The notes under the pieces: generated by a model
The model's input: only the letters and a program-made list of their open reading frames with translations
Told to the model about the DNA's origin: nothing
The model's database searches: none
Program-made: the position numbers and the translations under genes
NCBI GenBank assembly: GCA_030272585.1
Contig: BSYQ01000010.1
Location: 992,001-1,056,000, forward strand
Direction: 5' to 3'
Length of the DNA: 64,000 nt
Source: Bryopsis sp. KO-2023
Lineage: Eukaryota > Chlorophyta > Ulvophyceae > Bryopsidales > Bryopsidaceae
Shown: positions 25,001 through 34,000 of the stretch, one piece after another
How the letters are laid out: each line of letters begins with the position of its first letter
How positions within the stretch are numbered: the first letter of the stretch is position 1

Positions 25001-28000
25001 CACCCAGCATAAGCATACAAAGCGTCCCGGATCTCACGTGCTCTGTCAACACAATCATCTATGGACACCCCGGCCATCGCCCTGTGACACGTGTAGTGGA
25101 CCGCGGCGGAGCACAACAGGGACCAAGCCTCCATCTCATCCTCGTGCAAGCACAGGTGAAAAGCGAACGACGCATAACTCCTGTAGGGTTATTATGAAAC
25201 TTTAAACATCGATGTCTCAAAGCAAACTTCACTTCCTCATCTCAACCGTTTGTAAATCGCTCACCGTACAAGCAGGGCATAGTCAAACATCGTGTACTGC
25301 TTTCGGTCAGCAGTGATGTCTATCACCGCTCCTCCGAAGTCAGTGGTCGGACGTACTCCATCAAGAGCCCTCCGGTAGCGAGCTAGACCAGCAGCCCTGG
25401 ACGGATGTGTGAGACGCACTCGAATCTTGCAAATCACCACACGAATATCAAGTCCATATTCGTTCACAAGTCCCTCACTAACTCATTTGCATTCGAATGT
25501 TCCACATTTTTCATTCATAATGAACAATACAAAACAAACACACACACCTGACGCAAGAAATCCTTGACAAGGCCGAAGAGCATCAAGTGAGACACCCCCA
25601 CCACCTTCATTACTTCAGGGGTGAAGTAAGGAAGGTGGGTGAGGGCCGATCGTCCCCTGATGTGGGCCCGGGCCGCATTGAGGCCACCCCTCTCCGGTCC
25701 GTCACTCGCCAGCGTCGCCGCTCGGAGATACTCGGAGCGAGTCCTGTGTGTGTCAGAGTCCACAGGCGTCCAATTCGCCTCCGCCTTTTCGCAAAACACA
25801 CATATTCATCATTATTGACAAGAGAAGAGTAACATTCGTTGTACGAACATGATCGATGATAACCGCAACAAGAACGAAAACAAAAATATGAAGCAATGAG
25901 AGGAACGTACCTCCCCCACTCTGCCGAGGCGTCTGATGACCTCCATGTCCTCCGGGGAACGCCTGGTTGGCGCCAAATACCCCATATACCTATTTGACGA
26001 CACAACAGTGATTTGTCTTCTATTGATGAATAATTTATCAAAGAGCAACAAGTAATTTATGGGCAAGGTTTGTACCTCGGTCCGGTGGAGCCCCCACGGG
26101 TGGTCACGATGGTCGTGGACCCGTGACAGTCGGGACAGGCGTTGTGTCCAGTGTGACCTCTCGCCATCTCGACTTTTGCAAGCCAAGGCGAGTCACCGGT
26201 CACACTGGACAACAACGCCGTGTGCCGCACGTCGTCGCAGCGCGTGAGGGGGTCACCGGATCCGGACGCAGGGCCGGACCATCCCCTCAGTCTCATCCCA
26301 GGACCTCCAGGAAGGAGCCTCCGGAAGTCGTCCACGATCAAACGAAGGACTCCCTGGAGGCTCTCCGGCTCCTTGGGTCCGGGGATGAGAGCGAGGGGGT
26401 AGTGGTTGTCCGTCTGCATCCGGACGGAGTCGTGAAGGTCATCTAGAGCAAAACACACCACGTTGTACGAAGGTTAATTTAGAGGCATATTACCAAGTCG
26501 AAAATCATAAAGGACATCAAAAAAATAATCAGGAAAGCAAACATCCATAAAAATTAACAATATGCAAGAAGTTTAAAAAACAAGAAGAACAATCAAACTC
26601 ACCGCAGCGAAGAAAAAAACACCCCATGGAGTAGTTCCCTCTCCTCCCCGTCCCCAGGCCGAAGTAATCACCACCAAGCTCGTACAAGCCGGTGGTGACA
26701 CTCTGAAGATCCCCCGCGTCCGGAAGCAATTCTTGCAACCTCTGCAGGACGGGGGTGTTCTTCAGCGAGAAGGATCTTACCGCGGAGTGAAGTCTGGCCA
26801 TGCAAAAATCACGACTACCGTGCATGATGCGAAGGACAGACTTCACGCCGAAGTAAAAGATCCTCCTCACCGGCGTGATAGAGTCACTAGAGACGCGAAA
26901 AAGAGGGTTCCCGCACGTACAATGCGCCTCTCCGGAAGGTCTCAAGCTAAAGAACAAAAAACGTATTTGCTTAATAAGATGAAAAGAAAAGCACATCATC
27001 CTCCACAGTGTGGAGTCCACACCCCACATAAATGTTACTTTTGGTTGGTGGGTGGAAGGATTCGAACAGGGGTCACCCAAGTCCGAGTCATCACTAAGTG
27101 CATCGATACAACCGACACGATCAATAATGCTTGTTTTCATAAGAACGTAAATTTTTATACCTCTATCTCGACAGAATCCAACTTAAAAAAACTCAGGGAA
27201 GAAGGATTCGAACAAGGGTCACCCAAGTCCGAATCATCGTCAAGCGCATTGATGCAACCGACACGATCAACAATGCTTGTTTCAATAAAAACGTAAATTT
27301 TTATATCTCTGTCACGACAGAATCCAACTTAAAAAACTCAGGGAAGAAGGATTCGAACAGGGGTCACCCAAGTCCGAATCATCGTCAAGCGCATTGATGC
27401 AACCGACACGATCAACAATGCTTGTTTCAATAAAAACGTAAATTTTTATATCTCTGTCACGACAGAATCCAACTTAAAAAACTCAGGGAAGAAGGATTCG
27501 AACAGGGGTCACCCAGGGGCGTAATAAAAAAAATTAACATCCTGAGTGAGGCCTTACGTGTTCACTTGCCGGGCAACCCCGCACACGAATACATACAACA
27601 CGCACAGAGACCACAACGTGCCGCGCAAATCACGAAAGTCTTACGAAAAACACTGTGACACCCACGCACACAAGCCCATTCACCCCGCACAAAAGGACGG
27701 TTCTCGCACCCCGCACAAACTGGTTAACACGCCGCGTGTCTAACGCACCACGCCGCACGGAATCACGAAAGTCTTACGAAAAACACTGTGACACCCACGC
27801 ACACAAGCCCATTCACCCCGCACAAAAGGACGGTTCTCGCACCCCGCACAAACTAGTTAACACGCCGCGTGTCTAACGCACCACGCCGCACGGAATCACG
27901 AAAGTCTTACGAAAAACACTGTGACACCCACGCACACAAGCCCATTCACCCCGCACAAAAGGACGGTTCTCGCACCCCGCACAAACTGGTTAACACGCCG

Positions 28001-31000
28001 CGTAGCCACTCGAACACACCGCACAGTGACAGACTTACCTTTTTTCCTTGTACGCCCTGCATCCTCGTTGGCACATGATGTACGCCTGGTCGCGGAGTTT
28101 CGGCACGTCGAGTAGGGTCTTGAATTTCGCGTAAGTCTTCGGGAAGACATTGGGAGTGGGCAGTATGGCGGAGATGAGGCGGAGGATTCCTTCGAACGTT
28201 TCCCTCGTCATCCCGGAGGAGATTCTGAAGTGCCACAGGACCAGCATCACCTGCAAACAACAAAACACAACATGTCCTTCTGTGCGCGACTTAAACGTTG
28301 CTGTGCGGTGCATACCACTATTTCTGCTTGTCTCCCAACAACCCCGCACACGGCTTTTGTAGCGCCGCACACGAGACTAATGACGCCGCGCACGCACCTG
28401 CAGCAGAGAAAGGCAACAGGATGGGTACAGGGGCTCATTCAGCTCCTCAGCACCCTCTATTTTGAAGTCTTGCTCCCCTTGTTCCTCCCCCTCCTCTTCT
28501 CCCTGTTCTTCCTCCTCCTCCTCCCCCTCCTCTTCTCCCTGCTCCTCCTCCTCCCCCTCCTCTTCTCCCTGCTCCTCCTCCTCCCCCTCCTCTTCTCCTT
28601 GCTCCTCCTCCTCTTCTCCCTGCTCCTCCTCCTCCTCGTCCCCAACAAAGTCCTCGTCCTCCTCGTCCCCAACAAGTTCCTCCTCCTCCTCGTCCACCAC
28701 AAAGTCCTCTGCAAAGCCAGCGTACGCCGTCGAGGGGCCTGCGGCGTCGATCGGATCCTGTGCGGCGTTTTCAGTGTCGTCTGCCAGAGCGTGGGGGGGT
28801 TGATACTGTGCGGCGTTTATAGCGACCGTCCCCCCTGCGGCGTCTCCTGGATCCTGTGCGGCAGTACTGGCCTGATGTGCCCCTGTTGGGTCCCCTGCGG
28901 CGTGACTGGCGTTTTGAGCCACTGCGGCAGCGGTTGGAGCCTGTGCGGCGGTGTTGGGGCCGCCCACCCCTGTTGAAAAAAGCCCCCCACATCAGAGGGA
29001 GAAAAGCAGAAGAAAAAACGAAGGACACTGGCGACGTCGACGTCAAGCTCACCTTCGCTCCATTCCAGCAAGATCCCGTCCAGATCTTCCATCCTGGGGC
29101 AGTTCCCGTCAGCGCGCTTGTGCCTTTTCCAGACGGAGCCGCTCCGCATGATCCACCCACATGCTGGGCACGCCGGGCAGTCCGTGCTCTGCCGCCTTTG
29201 CAGGGCGCCGAAACCTGTTTGCTTCGGCATGTTTACAACAACGGAAAAACAGTGTGGAAACAGAGGACAGAAATTAAACTTGCGCCAATGACGTAACGTC
29301 ATCTAAAAATAGCCGCAACCGAAAAGTCCTCTAATCTGTCCCTGCGGCGTGTCTCGGCGTTTTGCACGCTTGTATTTCTTTTCTGCGCGGCAGTCCATTT
29401 GTTGAGAATTAAATCCTTTTCTGTTCTACTGCACCCTCTCTCTCTCTCTTCCTCTCTCACTCTCTCTCTTCCACTCTCTCGCTCCTTTCTCTTCGAGGCA
29501 CAATGGGGATCGCGATTTTCATGGTGCTGGTGCTGGCGGAAGTGGCCGAGTTGGCTGACGTCCTTTCGGCTATGAACAAGGGCAACGAAGGAAACGCGGT
29601 GGAAATCTTGGAGGAACACGGAACACTGAAACCCATGACCCTTGGGGCGATAATATCCGTAAGTCGTCGCTCCAAGCTGAAGTCTCTGTGCGGCATTACT
29701 TTATACATGTGCGGCATGTCACGGGTTCTATGCATGTTTTGTTTTGCAGGAGTACCTGAACCGCAAGCTCCATATATGGGCCGTCGACCCTATACTGAAG
29801 CCACTGGAGTGTTTGGTTGAGCCGAACCTGGAATCTCTGGTGGCGCAGATAGAGGGGAACCTCCTGACCGTGGGCACGATAGGTTACGCTGTGCTCGAGC
29901 CCCTCACTAAGGTATGTACACGCGGTGCTATTACCTCTTTGTACGGCCTTCTATCAATGCTGTGCGGTGTTTTGAATCATTTTGAATTGATATGTGCGCG
30001 GCGTTTTAAAGGTTCTGTGCGGGGTGTTATGGGTTGTGTGCAGGAATTTGTCCAGGCCTCCATGGACCTCTTGGAGGAGTCGATGACGCCGATGCGTACG
30101 GGCGGGTTGGGGACCAAGACGACGGCAGACAAAATCATAGGGTTCGACGACGCAAATTTCGTGGAGGTCGAGAAGAAGGGAAAACAATTGCGGCGCTCGT
30201 ATCCGAGAGAGAAGGCATTTTCCTGGATGAATAAGGTGAGGAAAACAAATTTGTGTGCGGCGTCATTGGATCCTTGTGCGTGTTGTATAGTGTCGCTGTG
30301 CGAAGTGGTATGAGCTGTTTGTGCTGGTGGTAAGATTTCGTGTGCGGGGTGGTGTATGGTTCTGTGCGGGGGTACTAACGTGCTGCGCGTGTTTGTCCTG
30401 GTCTAAGTGCTTTAACGATTTTTGTGCCTATCTATCCAGGTCATTGCTCAGTTTTGGCCTCAGGAGATCCTACCCACCAGTGGACAGCCCCTCAGGATGC
30501 TCGCGGCGAGACGCCACTTGGAGGACGGAAAAACGGTAAGTACGGGGGCTTTTGTTTCCCTGTGCGGGACGTTATGGGCCGTGTGCGGGGTGTGTGTTCG
30601 GTTGGGCGGGCTGTTTGATTTTTGGTTTTGCAGTTCTTTCGGTTTCTGTGCGGGGTGCTATAGGATTGTGTGCGGCGTGTGTGAAACTCTGTGCGGTGTT
30701 GTTCAGGTTGGCGGCCTGGTAATGAATCAGGAAACGCGGGCAAGGATGTTGGAGACCATGGCTACGAGCATCTTCAGGATTCTCTTCAGCAGGGAAAATC
30801 AGCGCGGGGTACAGGGGGGCCAAATGGAGTTTTTCCTCGGGTATAGCGTCGTCAAGAACAGGATCACAGACAGGTAAGTTCGTGTGCGGGGTGTTGTGCC
30901 TGTTGTGCGGGGTGTTAACGTGTGTGTGCGGGTTGTGTTTGATCGCTGTGCGGGTTGAAAAAACACCCTGTGCGGGGTATAAGGGCTCTCTGTGCGGGGT

Positions 31001-34000
31001 GTTTCGGCTGTCGTGCGTGTGCCATGGAAAGTCGTCGTTCTGAAGTCGTCGTTGTGGTGCAGGATTCAGGACAATCGGAGGACGATGAAGGACCACAAGA
31101 AGAGGATCGACAAGCAGGAGGGGGAGGCCAGACCAGTGCACATCCGCTCCGCGCTCACGCCAAACGACCACTGGTTCTTGACGGAAACCGGGTGGGAGTC
31201 GGAGGTGAACCAGATGGTCAGCTGGTTCAACCAGTTTGGGACCCTGCACATGGACACCAGAGTAAGAAAAGAAAGTAAACTGTTTTAGTGTTTTCTATTG
31301 TTTTGTTTAAGGTTCTTCTGTGCGGTGTTGTGTATCTCCTGTGCGGCACTAAACCACGTCTGTGCGTGCAGGTTCACCCCCCCCAAAAACAGGTCGAACA
31401 GTCCAGCGAGGAGGTCTACAGGGGGAAGCAGCCGGTCGCCCGTGTGCCCAGGGTGATCCAGCCACCTGCAAGCGGGGGGAGCCTGGCGATAATGGGTAAG
31501 TGAAGTCCTTGTGTTGCTGGTTTTGTGTGCGGCGTTTAAACGTGTCTGTGCGAGGTGCCCAGTTCCGTGTGCGTGTTTTGTAGGCGATGATGATCAGGGC
31601 ACTTCCGCTGTGGCCGACGCCTTCATGGCTAGCGCGACCGCCGCCCTGGAGGGACAGCCGGACCCCGCACAGGGCTCTCACGACACCGCACCTCCACCCA
31701 CCGACGCCGCACAGCCTGACTACGACCCAAACCTCACCGAGACAGTGGATGAAGACACCACAAAGACGAAGAGGGGGAGGTCGGAGATCTACAAAGGAGG
31801 GAAACAAACGCGGACGAAAAAGAAGAAGTCGGCCGAGGGCGAACGCTCGCCGTCCCCAAAACGTCGTTCCTCTCGTAACAAGAAATAGCTGTGTGCGGAG
31901 GGTTTGAGTGTCGGTGCGCTGTTCACGAGTTTCTGTGCGTGTGTTTTGTTTTCCTGTGCGGGGTACGCGAGGTGGTGAGTGCCTGCGCGTATAGTTCGTT
32001 TTTTGTGCGGGGTGCGCGAGGTGGTGAATGCCTGTGTGTGGGGTTTTTTTTGTTTATGTGCGGGGTGCGCGAGGTGGTGGGTGCCTGCGCGTGTAGTTCG
32101 TTTTTTGTGCGGGGTGCGCGAGGTGGTGAATGCCTGTGCGCGGTTTTTTTTTTGTTTCTGTGCGGGGTGCGCGAGGTGGTGAATGCCTGTGCGCGTTTTT
32201 TTTTTTGTTTCTGTGCGGGGTGCGCGAGGTGGTGAATGCCTGTGCGCGGTTTCTTCTTTGTTTTCTGTGCGGGGTGCGCGAGGTGGTGGATGCCTGCGCG
32301 TGTAGTTCGTTTTTTGTGCGGGGTGCGCGAGGTGGTGAATGCCTCTGTGTGGGTTTTTTTTTGTTTATGTGCGGGGTGCGCGAGGTGGTGGGTGCCTGCG
32401 CGTGTAGTTCGTTTTTTGTGCGGGGTGCGCGAGGTGGTGAATGCCTGTGCGCGGTTTTTTTGTTTGTTTCTGTGCGGGGTGCGCGAGGTGATGGGTGCCT
32501 GCGCGTGTAGTTCGTTTTTTGTGCGGGGTGCGCGAGGTGGTGAATGCCTGTGCAAGGTTTTTTTTTTGTTTTCTGTGCGGGGTGCGCGAGGTGGTGGGTG
32601 CCTGCGCGTGTAGTTCGTTTTCTGTGGTGCGCGAGGTGGTGAATGCCTGTGCGTGGGTCTGTTTTTATGTGCGGGGTACGCGAGGTGGTGGGAGACTGTG
32701 CGGGGTGCAGAGATAGGACTTGGGCCGATTTTTTGGTCCGGCTCCGGTCCGGTCCGGTTACGGTCGGGTTACGGTCACCGTACTACGGCCGTAATTCCGT
32801 ACCGTAACCGGAGTAATATGCTGTTTTTACGGTACGGAACAGGTACGGTATAGCTACGGCAGGCCCTAAATCATCGTGAAGTAGTGTGGTTCAGTGCTAA
32901 AGCGTTAGGCTGCAGTCTGTAGGGTCGCAGGTTCGAATCCCCCTGGGTTCCTTTGGAATCGCGGGACCCCGCGGGGGTCACTTTCTACGGTTTACGGTTG
33001 GTACGGCCGTTACGGTCATTACGGTCCGGTACGGAGCGGTACGGAGCTACGGTTACGGCCGTAAAAGTACGATTTTCCGACGAAAATTGTACTCCGGTTA
33101 CGGTCCGGTTACGGCGTTACGGTACGGTTACGGTGACCGTAACCGTAAAGTCCTATCACTGGCGGGGTGGTTGCATTTCTGTGCGGGGTACGCGGGATTA
33201 TGGGTGTTTTCTGTCGATTTTATGGGTTCACTGGGACCTGGTTTTGATAAACAATTGGGCTATTTGGGATTCGGGGACTGGGGCACTTGTGTGTGTGCGT
33301 TGTTTTTAATGAATTTCCCCTATGGTGACATCGCACAGGGCGCTGTGCGGCATGACGCCCCCGCGCAGCTCCCTGTGCGGCTCTGCTTTTCCAACCAGGC
33401 AAGGGTCGACGACGACTTTGTCGGCGACCATACTTTCTCGGCCCCAGATGGGAAAGGGAACGCCTGGGAGTCGAACCCAGGTATAACCAACCGTTCCTGT
33501 GGAGTTTCAAGTTCTTTTTCGCGACTTTCACATTGGACGACACTCCACCGGGATTCGGATAACGCCGCACAGAGCGGGTCTTCCTATAGTGCCATGAGAT
33601 TGAGCAAGAGCTTTCCCTGAAATTCTCTTTTTGAAAGCCATTCAACCAATTCTACAAACTGACAACATCCAGCTTTTAGAAGAAAAAATGGGACTGAATG
33701 AATCAATTATTCAGTCCGCCGTTGAATGGTGGAAACGAAAGAACAGTGTGGACGATCCTCGAACAGTAACAACACACTCACCGGCAGAGATAGGACTTGG
33801 GCCAAAATTCTGGTCCGGCTACGGTCCGGTCCGGTTACGGTCGAGTTACGGTTCCGTATTACGGCCGTAACTCCGTACCGTAACCGGAGTAATATGTTGT
33901 TTTTACGGTACGGAACAGGTACGGTATAGCTACGGTAGCCCCTAAATCATCGTGAAGTAGTGTGGTTCAGTGCTAAAGCGTTAGGCTGTAGTCTGTAAGG

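Larger units (their letters stand above)
2137..33591. mobile_element. Complete CACTA (EnSpm/CMC) DNA transposon, 31.5 kb with nested insertions
   Basis: The left end at 2137 begins CACTATAGGAA, and the reverse complement of the right end at 33591 begins the same way. Over the first 35 bases the two ends differ at three positions only (12, 14 and 15). The element is flanked by a CCA duplication (2134-2136 and 33592-33594). A CACTA end plus a 3-bp target duplication defines the CACTA class. It carries a transposase gene (minus, 29230-23710), a divergent partner gene (plus, 29503-31888), a possible third gene (minus, 23582-4092), tandem repeats near both ends and many copies of the end motif CTGTGCGG. 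Ty3 element A (with B inside it) and two hAT MITEs inserted later. Without them the element would be about 12 kb. It lies in intron 2 of ATG8 copy 1. Confidence 0.93.

Noticed and set aside
27600..28025. CRISPR-like regular repeats
   Set aside because: Whole 133-bp units are repeated without unique spacers, in an intron of a eukaryotic transposon gene.
28457..28803. Arg-rich and Ser/Pro-rich frames opposite or beside the acidic tract
   Set aside because: Shadows of transposase exon 2, whose Glu-rich codons leave other frames open.
31891..32716. Several open frames with cysteine-rich CGVREVV repeats on both strands
   Set aside because: Translations of the right-end tandem array; all frames stay open because of the unit composition.
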